64,000 nucleotides of DNA from positions 1 to 64,000 of the forward strand of contig JAZSEY010000024.1 of assembly GCA_045531905.1 (NCBI GenBank). The letters are read 5' to 3'. The DNA is from RGIG6919 sp045531905 (GTDB lineage: Bacteria > Bacillota > Clostridia > Lachnospirales > Lachnospiraceae). This document shows, one piece after another, positions 7,165 through 15,602 of the stretch. Made by a program: the position numbers and the translations under genes. The notes under the pieces were generated by a model that saw only the letters and a program-made list of their open reading frames with translations, did not search any database and was not told the origin of the DNA. Every line of letters begins with the position of its first letter. Positions within the stretch are counted from its first letter, which is position 1.

Positions 7165-7437
7165 GTGAAAGACGAAAGAAATATTAAAAATGAAGAGAAC
7201 AATGAGAATAAAGAAGAATCTCAAGTGCAATGGACTCCTATTTGTATGTGTTTGGGGGTAAGCCTTGGTATGAGTATTGGAGGTTTATTGTTTGATAATA
7301 TGTCTATGGGTATGTGTTTGGGTGTTGCTTTAGGTGTTGCTGTAGGTAGCATAATTGATGCCAATAACAGAGGGAATGGTAAGACGGATCAACAAAGCGT
7401 AAATGAAACGGAAGAGAATGAAGATGTGGATGAATAG
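7165..7437 (+). CDS. Small glycine-zipper membrane protein
   Basis: The roughly 90-residue product has a very charged Asn/Glu/Lys N-terminus and a hydrophobic centre with a glycine zipper repeated twice (MCLGVSLGMSIGGLLF and MCLGVALGVAVGSII). It ends in a charged tail. Glycine zippers pack helices in membranes. The GTG at 7165 has AAGGAGA nine bases upstream and is preferred to the GTG at 7123, which lacks one. It overlaps the next gene near its 3' end. Confidence 0.65.
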   Translation: MKDERNIKNEENNENKEESQVQWTPICMCLGVSLGMSIGGLLFDNMSMGMCLGVALGVAVGSIIDANNRGNGKTDQQSVNETEENEDVDE

Positions 7438-8368
7438 AAGTAAAAGGATAATCGAAGCATGTTTACAGGAGAAGAGTACAAATCCTATAGACATTTTCAT
7501 TAAGATAGCAAAAATGGATTTCGTTAGAATACATGGACCGGAGCATCATGTGCTAGATGGCGCAGCATTATTGACTGCTTTTTGGAATGCTGGTGGTCAA
7601 ATTGACTTGCAGACAAGTTTGGAAGAACTCATGCAGAGAGGGTTACAAATGCCAGGGGCTACTTGTGGAATGTGGGGGATTTGTGGTGCTGTTAGTTCTA
7701 TGGGGGCAGCGTTATCTATTATTGATGGCACGGGGCCGTTAAGTACTGATTCATCATGGGGAAAACACATGGAGTTCACGTCCAAGGCATTGTTTAGTTT
7801 GTCACAAGTGGGTGGACCTAGATGTTGCAAAAGAGATGCATTTTTGGCTTTTCAGAAGGCAATCGAATATGTAAACGAAAACTACAATGTAAAATTAGAA
7901 AGTAGCAGAATAGAATGTTCCTTTAGTGAGAAAAACGAACAATGTATTAGCAATAAGTGTCCATTTTACAAGAAAACAAAGAAAAAGGTAGCATTTATCT
8001 GTGTACATAATTCGTGCCGAAGTCAGATTGCAGAGGCGTTGGGACGGCATTTGGCATCGGATGTTTTCGAATCCTATTCAGCAGGAACAGAAACAAAACC
8101 ACAGATTAATCAAGATGCAGTGCGCATTATGAAAGAGTTATATGGGATTGATATGGAGCAGACGCAGTATTCAAAACTAATTACAGATATTCCAAATCCT
8201 GATGTAGCAATTTCCATGGGATGTAATGTTGGATGTCCTTTTATTGGCAGGGCCTTTGATGATAATTGGGGATTGGAAGACCCTACTGGAAAGTCAGATG
8301 ATGATTTTAAGATTATAATAAAAGAGATTGAAAACAAGATTTTGCAGTTGAAAAATGAATTGGTGTAA
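7430..8368 (+). CDS. DUF5714-like domain fused to arsenate reductase (ArsC)
   Basis: About residues 1-170 form a cysteine-containing domain resembling DUF5714 (FVRIHGPEHHVLDGA, GATCGMWGICGA, GGPRCCKRD, then a CPFY cysteine). From about residue 185 a low-molecular-weight-phosphatase-type ArsC follows, with the CX5R loop CVHNSCR (C191-R197), the redox Cys pair in MGCNVGCP (C265, C269) and WGLEDPTGK near the end. ArsC reduces arsenate to arsenite for export, but no ars efflux gene is nearby. The start is uncertain: ATGs at 7403, 7418, 7424 and 7430 are in frame and all overlap the preceding gene. 7430 best matches where the domain begins. Confidence 0.8.
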   Translation: MNRSKRIIEACLQEKSTNPIDIFIKIAKMDFVRIHGPEHHVLDGAALLTAFWNAGGQIDLQTSLEELMQRGLQMPGATCGMWGICGAVSSMGAALSIIDGTGPLSTDSSWGKHMEFTSKALFSLSQVGGPRCCKRDAFLAFQKAIEYVNENYNVKLESSRIECSFSEKNEQCISNKCPFYKKTKKKVAFICVHNSCRSQIAEALGRHLASDVFESYSAGTETKPQINQDAVRIMKELYGIDMEQTQYSKLITDIPNPDVAISMGCNVGCPFIGRAFDDNWGLEDPTGKSDDDFKIIIKEIENKILQLKNELV

Positions 8369-8538
8369 AAATGCATATGCAACTCTTGTAATACAACAGC
8401 GCTGATTACGATTGATGGAACTCTTGAGTCATTGCTTGATAAAGTGGCAAAAGGATGAAGCGAATCCAATTGCACAAAACCATACCCTAATGTTATCATG
8501 TAGGTGTGTGATTTATCTTATATTAAAGGGGGATATAC
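8369..8538 (+). other. Short intergenic stretch with a possible gene remnant
   Basis: One frame reads a cysteine-containing peptide ending ALITIDGTLESLLDKVAKG before a TGA near 8458. It has no start or ribosome-binding site and may be the tail of a decayed gene. Otherwise only the AAAGGGGGA ribosome-binding site of the next gene is seen. Confidence 0.25.
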
Positions 8539-9879
8539 ATGAAGGTTGCAGTATTGAGTGCATCGCCTAAGCAACAACTCAGTTTGACGTTGCAAATTGT
8601 ACGGGCATTGCAAAAAATGTGTAAAGAGGATGAATTTGATATCAGTTTTATTAAAAGTGTAGATGATTGTTCGGAGTTTGAGACAAAGGCAAAGGATGCA
8701 GATTTAGTCTTAATTTTATCATCTTTATATCATTTTAATACACATGGTCAGTTGATGCGTTATTTGAAGGGACTTCATCTACCGGAAAGTAAACCAATTA
8801 CTTATGTTACATCGTCTGGTTGCAATATGGATGTTCCTGCGCACAACTATTTAAGATCTTATGCAAGACAAAATGGTTTAAAGTGGATTAGAAGTCTTAG
8901 CTTGTTGGACGAGGATGTGTTGGCGGAACGTGGTAGAGAGGAAGTATACCGTTGGTTCCAATATGTAAAAGATATAGTTATGAGTAAGCCTCTTACCAAT
9001 CAGAGCCTAAAAGATATCAGAGTTGCTATATTAGATTGTGGTGATGAACCTAAAGAAACACAGGATAGCACTGCAGAAATTGCGAAGAAGTATGAGGATT
9101 TAGGTGCTACGGTTACAATATATAATCTGCGAGATAAGAATATCAAAGGCTGTATTGCATGCTTTGGTTGTTATACAAACAACAAATGTGTTATAAAGGA
9201 TGATTTCGAGGTTTTAACAGACGAGTTGTATAGTAATTCCGATATGATTGTTACAGTAAGTGGAATTAATTATAATCAGTTTAGCACGAATTATAAATAC
9301 TTTTTAGACCGCCATGTGAAGTTTGGACGATATGGACAGGATTTGGAGCATATAAAGGCATATGTGTATTGTGGTCAGATGGACCCTATGGATTTGGCAG
9401 AATTGGAGCAACACACGTTGGTGGTTGACAGTTTAGGCCATGATCTGTATGTAGGAACTTTTGCCGGGACGGAAGAGGGAATCAGTCAATTGATTCAGGA
9501 ATCTGCTTATGCATGCATGAATGATTTGTATCCACAGAGAAATACCTATAGTTATGGATTGAGTCTTCAGTTTGCAAATCTAGCATACCGGCTTCAGAAT
9601 ATGACACCAAAGGATTATCAATACTTTAAGTCTAAAGGATACTATCAAATGCCTCAGATTCTCAGTCAGGTGAGACCAATTTCTGGTCTTGAGGAGGGCC
9701 GTATGTCTTGTCAGATGAGATTGATGGCATTTGAGGATATGCTATCCAATTTAGATGGTCCACCTAAAATGACGAAGAGAGGGGAGCGTGCAAAGCATAT
9801 TACTATGATTGGGGCAGATTTATCTAAGACGGACGATGAGAAAACAAAAAAAGGGTTTTCTCTATTTCGAAAGAATTAA
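8539..9879 (+). CDS. Two-domain flavodoxin-fold NAD(P)H oxidoreductase-like protein
   Basis: The 446-residue protein contains two flavodoxin-like halves. The first (about 1-155) opens MKVAVLSASPKQQLSL, a standard strand plus phosphate loop, but lacks the cysteine motif. The second (about 160-330) opens VAILDCGDEPKE and carries GCIACFGCYTNNKCVIKDD, the cysteine motif of iron-sulfur flavoprotein-like enzymes, then DMIVTVSGINYNQFSTNYKYFLDR. The C-terminal hundred residues are helical and end in a basic tail. It probably binds FMN and transfers electrons; the acceptor is unknown. It is followed after 36 bases by a membrane protein gene that shares its terminator. Confidence 0.8.
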   Translation: MKVAVLSASPKQQLSLTLQIVRALQKMCKEDEFDISFIKSVDDCSEFETKAKDADLVLILSSLYHFNTHGQLMRYLKGLHLPESKPITYVTSSGCNMDVPAHNYLRSYARQNGLKWIRSLSLLDEDVLAERGREEVYRWFQYVKDIVMSKPLTNQSLKDIRVAILDCGDEPKETQDSTAEIAKKYEDLGATVTIYNLRDKNIKGCIACFGCYTNNKCVIKDDFEVLTDELYSNSDMIVTVSGINYNQFSTNYKYFLDRHVKFGRYGQDLEHIKAYVYCGQMDPMDLAELEQHTLVVDSLGHDLYVGTFAGTEEGISQLIQESAYACMNDLYPQRNTYSYGLSLQFANLAYRLQNMTPKDYQYFKSKGYYQMPQILSQVRPISGLEEGRMSCQMRLMAFEDMLSNLDGPPKMTKRGERAKHITMIGADLSKTDDEKTKKGFSLFRKN

Positions 9880-9915
9880 GTATTGAATTAAAATGAACGA
9901 GGAGGATTACACACA

Positions 9916-10461
9916 ATGATTCAAAAGAAGGTAGGAAGATATATTAGTCTTCGAATGGGGATTGCAATGAGTATTACAATGTCGGTGGTGGGCTCTTTGT
10001 TGGGCGCAATAACTGCAGTTAAGTCAAGCGGGGCACCGTTTATTGCTGCTTTTTTACCATCCCTGCTAGCATCCATTGTCATTACAATGATTATTGCAAT
10101 TGGATTAGGTTTTTTGATACCAATGAAAAAATTGAATGATGGTATTGAAAATGCAACAAAGACAAAGGGCTTTGTGCTACATTTATTGCAGAGTTTAGCA
10201 TCAGATTTGATTTATACACCAGTTATTGGCATTGTCATGGCATTTTTCTCAACTGCAGTATTTGTGATTCCGAAAAATCCAAATCTGTCGATGGATATGT
10301 TCGTTCCTGTTTCAATGGGAAATTTTGCAAAGAGTTTTTTGCCTGAATTTATTATAGCACTAATTGTAATTATTATTATTGAACCAATCATTCAAAAGGC
10401 AGCTTTCAAAAAGTATATTCCAAACTATGGACAGATTGTGGAGGGTGATGAGGATATTTAA
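9916..10461 (+). CDS. Four-helix membrane protein (DUF2798-like)
   Basis: The 181-residue protein has hydrophobic segments near residues 15-32, 42-70, 90-115 and 140-158. The repeated layout (RMGIAMSITMSVVGSLLGA and SLASDLIYTPVIGIVMAFF) suggests two related helix pairs, as in small DUF2798-type proteins; that assignment is tentative. The ribosome-binding site is GAGGAGG. It lies directly downstream of the two-domain flavodoxin-fold gene and before a strong terminator, so the two probably form an operon in which this could be the membrane partner. Confidence 0.7.
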   Translation: MIQKKVGRYISLRMGIAMSITMSVVGSLLGAITAVKSSGAPFIAAFLPSLLASIVITMIIAIGLGFLIPMKKLNDGIENATKTKGFVLHLLQSLASDLIYTPVIGIVMAFFSTAVFVIPKNPNLSMDMFVPVSMGNFAKSFLPEFIIALIVIIIIEPIIQKAAFKKYIPNYGQIVEGDEDI

Positions 10462-10495
10462 ACTATATCCGGAAAACTTTTGATTATAGAATCAT

Positions 10496-10536
10496 AAAAA
10501 ATCCCGGCAGAATATTTAATCTGCCGGGATTTTTTC
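10496..10536. terminator. Bidirectional intrinsic terminator
   Basis: AAAAATCCCGGCAG pairs with CTGCCGGGATTTTT. With A and T runs on both sides it can serve the forward operon and the reverse-strand pseudogene. An almost identical stem occurs at 13523-13563. Confidence 0.9.
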
Positions 10537-10548
10537 GAAATGAATTTT

Positions 10549-11260
10549 TCATTTAATCTTTGTTTTTGCTTTATCTTCATACATATTGGCATCAGCTCTT
10601 ATACATAGCTGTTCTAATGTATCTCCTTCTTGTAAAAATGCTAATCCCATGGCACAAGTGTAAGGTGTTTTGTCCATTTCGGATTTCATTTTGTTAACCA
10701 GGTTCTCTATGGTTGCCTGATCCTGTTTGAAACAGAGTATTATGAATTCATCACCACCGATGCGATAAAGTCTGCAACTTACAGGCAATACTTTCTTTTA
10801 ATGATTTGTGCATTGAAAAACAAATAATAAAAAATGAGTGATACTGCAAGCGTGGAATTAATAAAACCATCATACAAAAATGTGACTTCTAAGTATATTG
10901 AAAGAAGTGCAAAGAAGCCCATTAAGAAGAGGATATAGCTTTCGCAGATATTACGTTCTTTTATGTAAAGAAAGGCGAGTACTATCAGTGTTAGCAGATA
11001 CAAGGCGCTGACAACATACGCTGTGCTTCCTAACGGACCGCGAACAAATTGATTGTCTGCGGAATAGGAAAAAGCAATGTCTGAGAATAAAGCTGAAAAG
11101 GCAACAATTCCGTTTATAATAGCAGGGCTATACAGTACTTTACGATTAATGCTTTTGTTTCGAACAAGAATTAGAATGGTATTTAGTATTACAAGCGGGC
11201 GAAATGTATAACCGATAGCAGAGTCAGAATAAATAAGATTTTTTAAAAATGGATGTCACA
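10549..11260 (-). pseudogene. Decayed membrane diguanylate cyclase (GGDEF)
   Basis: Two adjacent reverse-strand pieces belong to one family. The upstream piece (about 11260 down to 10779) encodes several membrane helices of a sensor region ending FFNAQIIKRKYCL. The downstream piece (10788 to 10549) starts inside a GGDEF domain at SCRLYRIGGDEF and runs to the domain's end. The roughly 50-60 residues that normally join the last helix to the RIGGDEF motif are gone, the frames differ, and no start codon exists before a TGA near 11265. An intact version would make cyclic di-GMP. Confidence 0.75.
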
Positions 11261-11315
11261 TTTTCTCCAATCAAACGGAATAGTAAGATAGGAGCGAAAG
11301 GAGTGGAGTCAGAAG

Positions 11316-11885
11316 ATGAGAATTCTCAAAGATGAAAAAATGATGCGCATGCTTAAAAAAGATCCTTCGGCAGGATTAGATTTGTTAATAGAAACATATG
11401 GAAGTTTGGTGGGATATATAATACGACACAAAATCTCCAGTGTTTGTAAACAAGAGGATATTGAAGAGTGTATTGCAGATGTTTTTGTTGACTTTTACAA
11501 GCAATTGGATAAAGTAGACCTTTCCAAAGGCACTCTCAAAACCTATATATCTACAATAGCAAGACGTCGGGCAGTTGACTATTATAATACGACAATGAAA
11601 GATGTCATTGCTGTTTCTGAGTTGGATGAAACGATGTATAACATGATTCCAGATGACGCTCCAAGTCCTTTGTCGGTGATGTTGATGAATGAGGAGAAAT
11701 CCACATTGCTAAATGAAGTAGAGAATCTAGGGGAACCGGACAACGAAATTCTGTTTCGGAGATACTACTTAGAACAGTCTCTCAGCGAAATTGCAGATGC
11801 AATTGGTATGAAAAGGCCTACTGTTAGTAAACGAATAGAGAGGGCGCTTGACAAGTTGAGGTCTAGAATGGAGGGATATGTATGA
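11316..11885 (+). CDS. ECF-type RNA polymerase sigma factor
   Basis: The 189-residue protein has sigma region 2 (DIEECIADVFVDFYKQLDKVDLSKGTL-type segment with the YISTIARRRAVDYY helix) and region 4 (EILFRRYYLEQSLSEIADAIGM then a helix-turn-helix ending KRIERALDKLR). Region 3 is absent, as in extracytoplasmic-function sigma factors. The AGGAGTGGAG sequence upstream supports the start. It overlaps the next gene by four bases, and that gene encodes a membrane protein with a cytoplasmic N-terminus, so a sigma/anti-sigma pair is inferred. The signal and regulon are unknown. Confidence 0.88.
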   Translation: MRILKDEKMMRMLKKDPSAGLDLLIETYGSLVGYIIRHKISSVCKQEDIEECIADVFVDFYKQLDKVDLSKGTLKTYISTIARRRAVDYYNTTMKDVIAVSELDETMYNMIPDDAPSPLSVMLMNEEKSTLLNEVENLGEPDNEILFRRYYLEQSLSEIADAIGMKRPTVSKRIERALDKLRSRMEGYV

Positions 11886-13501
11886 TGAAGGAAAAAGATA
11901 TTGAAATAAAATTAGGAAGGGTGTTTGATGCGATGCCACTAGAGCAATTGAGTGAAACGTTAAATAACATACAGTTAGAACCGCTTTCTAGTGATAGTGA
12001 GCAGCGGATTAAAGATATGGTGAAAGAAAAAATGAGGAAAGAAAACCTAAATGTGAAAGGTAAGAAGAAATCAAAGAGATGGATTGCAGCAGCGGCAGCA
12101 CTTGTTTTCACTTTAACAGGAACTGTCATCTTTAATGCTGACGATGTGAAAGCCGAATTGTCACGCTTGTTCGGATTTGTTCCCGGCGTAGGTGTCGTGG
12201 AGGTAGAGCATGAAGATAGTACTGTGGTACAAGAGGAGCAAAATACGAATGCAGATAAGTTGGAAGATGCAACAACAGAGTCGTCTCCTGTAAAAGCAAC
12301 AAAATGGTATCTCTTAGAAAATGCAAATGCCACAACGAGTGATGATATGATTCAAGTTGAGTTGATGGATGCGGCTATTACAGGTGAAAAATTAGAAGTG
12401 CGATATACAGTTAATCTGCTACAGATTTCTGATGACGATGTGAATGCGGCCTTTTCTAAACTCAATAGTGGTGATATGGATGCGTTTGAAAACATGTATT
12501 TGGAGAAAGGATATGATAAGTATTTCGATTTAGCTGGAGCAGCAAGTTTTCAATTGGTACCACATTCTAGTATGGTAATGAATTCCAATACTGTAGAAGC
12601 TATCGATACAGTAGCGCAGGGCGTGGAGTCAATGGAAGGTATTCGTGAAATCTGTGTGAGTGAGGTCTATAATATAGCGGATGTGTTGAACGAGGAAGAC
12701 CCAACAGGCGTGCTGAGTATTGCTGGTTTAGATCTTGAGTTTGGTATGAAGAATCTTGAGCTTGTAAGTTCTCCGGACGATTTACTAAAGAGCAGCGTCG
12801 TAACTGAAATGCATGGTATTAAAGTGTTGTGTGTTCCGACATGGAATGCGGATAAGGTTCAGGTGGAATTCTATACTTTGGATAGTGGCGATTACGAAAA
12901 TGTTACGGGATTCCAGTTATTTGAGACTGACCAGTGTGTGTTGAAAGTGAACGAGAAAACATTAGAAAACTGTTCAGATTACAGCTATGTTTTTGATAAG
13001 TCAAATTCAGCATATATTGGAAGATGCGAGTATGATGTCAGTGAAATTGGTGGTGATATTACATCTGCTATTGTTCAGACTTCTGGTTTAGTGGCAAATA
13101 AGGTATTAGAGAATAAGAAAATTGATTTAACATCTGCAATCGCAGAAGGTAAGGCACTGAATGAGGTAATTGATATAGATGGAGCCAAGTTCGAATTTGT
13201 TGAGGCAAGTAGTCGTGCATTTGAATCGTCAGCTGACTATCACTATTCTGAACATGGTATGTTAGTGTTGAAATATAAGATGGATTCTACAGATGAGGAT
13301 AAGATGTTTATGTTCTTTGATGAAATCAAGATTAATGGACAGAAGATGGAAGGTTATTCTACTGAATGGGTAGATGACACATATATCAATATGATGATTC
13401 CATTGTCAATGCCATATTCTGAGGTAACATCAATAGAATTTGGCAAAGCACAGTATCAGCTTTCCGGAACAATGGAATTTGATATTACCAATACAAAATA
13501 A
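11882..13501 (+). CDS. Putative membrane anti-sigma factor with large extracellular domain
   Basis: The 539-residue protein starts with about 60 cytoplasmic, charged residues, has one membrane helix near 66-84 (WIAAAAALVFTLTGTVIF), and then a large extracytoplasmic region of 450 residues that looks mostly beta-rich. Coupling by ATGA to the ECF sigma gene and this topology suggest that the N-terminal part holds the sigma factor until an external signal acts. No zinc-binding HxxxCxxC motif is seen, so it is not the classical zf-HC2 type. A strong terminator follows. Confidence 0.72.
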   Translation: MMKEKDIEIKLGRVFDAMPLEQLSETLNNIQLEPLSSDSEQRIKDMVKEKMRKENLNVKGKKKSKRWIAAAAALVFTLTGTVIFNADDVKAELSRLFGFVPGVGVVEVEHEDSTVVQEEQNTNADKLEDATTESSPVKATKWYLLENANATTSDDMIQVELMDAAITGEKLEVRYTVNLLQISDDDVNAAFSKLNSGDMDAFENMYLEKGYDKYFDLAGAASFQLVPHSSMVMNSNTVEAIDTVAQGVESMEGIREICVSEVYNIADVLNEEDPTGVLSIAGLDLEFGMKNLELVSSPDDLLKSSVVTEMHGIKVLCVPTWNADKVQVEFYTLDSGDYENVTGFQLFETDQCVLKVNEKTLENCSDYSYVFDKSNSAYIGRCEYDVSEIGGDITSAIVQTSGLVANKVLENKKIDLTSAIAEGKALNEVIDIDGAKFEFVEASSRAFESSADYHYSEHGMLVLKYKMDSTDEDKMFMFFDEIKINGQKMEGYSTEWVDDTYINMMIPLSMPYSEVTSIEFGKAQYQLSGTMEFDITNTK

Positions 13502-13522
13502 ACGTTTGATTAGACAGTCATT

Positions 13523-13563
13523 AAAAAATCCCGGTAGTATACAAGATACTGCCGGGATTTTTC
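13523..13563. terminator. Bidirectional intrinsic terminator
   Basis: AAAAAATCCCGGTAGTAT pairs with ATACTGCCGGGATTTTT. The stem is nearly the same as at 10496-10536. Confidence 0.9.
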
Positions 13564-13574
13564 TCAATTATACA

Positions 13575-13815
13575 TGCAATCTGGTTTCAATGTCGGTGAT
13601 GGTTTCGTTGTCAACATCCGTAGTAATGATAAAAAATAACCACCGGATAACTTGGATCAAATCGATAAGTATATACCTTGCTATCTTTGAAAGCTACGGA
13701 GTTGACGTCCTTGCTGATATCCACATCGCTATTTTAATTGTTTTCCGTCAAGACTGATATCTGGATGCACTAAAGTTCTGGTATATAAAAGTGCACCCAC
13801 AATGATTGCAAAAGT
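13575..13815 (-). pseudogene. Decayed second copy of the membrane protein gene at 14701-15381
   Basis: On the reverse strand this stretch matches three separate blocks of the gene at 14701-15381: its 3' end (GTCAACATCCGT), a middle block (AACTTGGATCAAA then TATACCTTGCTATCTTT), and the membrane-helix/VDPD region (AAAGTTCTGGTATA, CCCACAATGAT). The parts between the blocks are missing, giving at least two internal deletions. No open frame spans it. It is the relic of a duplication around the sigma and PEBP genes. Confidence 0.75.
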
Positions 13816-13890
13816 TACTGCAAAGCACTTGTTCTATATTATAAAATGTTGTATAATCGCACCTGTATTTTGCATAATAAAGGAGTCACT

Positions 13891-14559
13891 ATGAGAAAAT
13901 TTAGAAAAGTATTCGTTAAAGGTTTCATTATCTGTGCCTTGTCATTATTAACTACAGGTTGTAACAGCACGAAAGTTAGTGTTAATAATAGTACTACAAC
14001 CACTGAAATTACTACAGAGGCAGTAGTAGAATCTCAGACAACAGAAGTCACTGAGACGACAACAGAAACCACCACCGAGGCAGAAATTACGGATAATGAT
14101 ATCTTCAAAGATACCGGCTTGTCTACATTTACGGTATCATCAGAGGATTTGCAAGATGGGGTGTGGGATTCAGATATTGCACATACAAATGGTGGTTCTA
14201 ACGTTTCGCCACAGTTATCTTGGGAGCCTGTTGCGGATGCTGCATGTTATGTGATATATATGGTAGACCGTTCTGCGTCTAATTGGATGCATTGGAAATC
14301 AAATGGTGTTACAGAAACTAATTTACCTCAGGGCTGGGCTTCCACAAAGGAATATATTGGACCATATCCACCGAGTGGAACACATACCTATGATGTGTAT
14401 GTATTTGCACTGAAGCAGCCTATAGAGGAGATAAAAGGACTCTTTAACAGTTCTAACGAGTTGTTCTATAAGTCAGCATTGAAGCTTGATTCTGTGGAAG
14501 AAGGTTCTAGTGGAAATATCATTTCTTATGGATATATATCCGGCACATATACAAAATAG
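13891..14559 (+). CDS. PEBP-like (YbhB/YbcL family) lipoprotein
   Basis: The 222-residue protein has a lipoprotein signal with lipobox LTTGC near residue 24, a Thr/Glu-rich linker, and a domain like YbhB/YbcL phosphatidylethanolamine-binding proteins. Family marks are GGSNVSPQLSWEPV, SYxIYMVD-type strand VIYMVDRSASNWMHWKSN, and the YIGPYPPSGTHTYDVYVFAL segment equivalent to the GPxPPxGxHRY motif. It would sit on the outer face of the membrane and bind a small ligand; the ligand is unknown. An in-frame ATG at 13846 exists, but AAAGGAG is placed for the ATG at 13891, where the signal peptide begins. Confidence 0.88.
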   Translation: MRKFRKVFVKGFIICALSLLTTGCNSTKVSVNNSTTTTEITTEAVVESQTTEVTETTTETTTEAEITDNDIFKDTGLSTFTVSSEDLQDGVWDSDIAHTNGGSNVSPQLSWEPVADAACYVIYMVDRSASNWMHWKSNGVTETNLPQGWASTKEYIGPYPPSGTHTYDVYVFALKQPIEEIKGLFNSSNELFYKSALKLDSVEEGSSGNIISYGYISGTYTK

Positions 14560-14657
14560 TGATGCGATTGTATGCGCATAAGGGATGAACGTCATGTTTA
14601 AAAATTTATGTTGAGGCTCTGGAAGCATTAAAGAATGACCTCCCTTATAAAGGAAAT

Positions 14658-14696
14658 GAAAGCCAAGATAGATTTGCTTCTATCTTGGCTTTCTTC
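14658..14696. terminator. Bidirectional intrinsic terminator
   Basis: AAAGCCAAGATAGA pairs with TCTATCTTGGCTTT. It lies between convergent genes and suits both. Confidence 0.85.
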
Positions 14697-14700
14697 GTTA

Positions 14701-15381
14701 CTAAAGATTCAATTTAATTTCAATGTTTGTGACGGTCACCTTGTCAACATCCGTTTCAATGATAAATGAATAACTTCCGGATTTGCCGGATAAAAATGCA
14801 CGGTCGCCGTTTATAAATTCTTGTTTTTTGTTCTTATCAAATTTCACTCCTAAATCTTCAAATGCAGCAATTGCTTCCTCTTTGCTCATACCAACAAAAT
14901 TAATATCATTTATTAATACGGAAGCCTTGCTAAGTTGGCAACTTGGATCAAAACGATAAGCATATACCTTGCTATCTTTAAACTCTACGGAATTTACATC
15001 CTTGTTAAATACATGGAAAACGATGTTCGCATATTCATAATATCCGTTCTGATCCTTTGTATAAAGATAATAGAATTCTGAAGTATAGCTCTCACCAGGG
15101 ATATCCGGTTCCTTTGTGACATCTAAGTCGCCGTTTCCTACGATGGAGTCATCAATTGCAAAACCGGCATCTAATAATTCCTGTACCGTCATGTGAATGT
15201 CAATCTTCTTGCCATCAACGCTGATGTCTGGATCTACCAAAGTTCTGGTATACAAAAATGCTCCCACAATGATAGCAAGGATTAGTAAAGGCATGCCAAA
15301 ACGAAATGATTTGTCACCTTTCTTCTGTTCCTGATTTGTTTCCTGTTCTTGAGTCATTTCTTGATTCTTTTCTTGTTCCAT
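14701..15381 (-). CDS. Single-pass membrane protein, unknown function
   Basis: The 226-residue protein has a Gln/Glu-rich cytoplasmic N-terminus (about residues 1-24), one membrane helix (about 29-44), and an extracytoplasmic domain of 180 residues containing DVDKVTVTNIEIKL at its end. The domain has two similar parts, each with a segment like M(T/S)(V/K)xE(L/A) followed by a strand, suggesting an internal repeat. The family is not recognised. GGAGGAGAA precedes the start on the reverse strand. A broken copy lies at 13575-13815. Confidence 0.75.
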   Translation of the reverse strand: MEQEKNQEMTQEQETNQEQKKGDKSFRFGMPLLILAIIVGAFLYTRTLVDPDISVDGKKIDIHMTVQELLDAGFAIDDSIVGNGDLDVTKEPDIPGESYTSEFYYLYTKDQNGYYEYANIVFHVFNKDVNSVEFKDSKVYAYRFDPSCQLSKASVLINDINFVGMSKEEAIAAFEDLGVKFDKNKKQEFINGDRAFLSGKSGSYSFIIETDVDKVTVTNIEIKLNL

Positions 15382-15602
15382 TATTTTCTCCTCCCTTAGT
15401 GTTTACGCTCTTTGTAGCTCTCCAGCGCAAGTGATTTTTGAATCACAGATATTATAAGTATAATAAGGTATAAAGTCAAATGCTCAAACAGAGCCTATTA
15501 TTTATAATCGATATTACAAATGACATGATTGACCAAATGTATCTAATTAGTTATAATTTTAGGAGATAAAAATTGGGTCTTTTTATTATGTTGAGGTAGT
15601 AC

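Noticed and set aside
13440..13757. Plus-strand frame of 105 residues
   Set aside because: It crosses the end of the anti-sigma gene, a strong terminator and the reverse-strand pseudogene.
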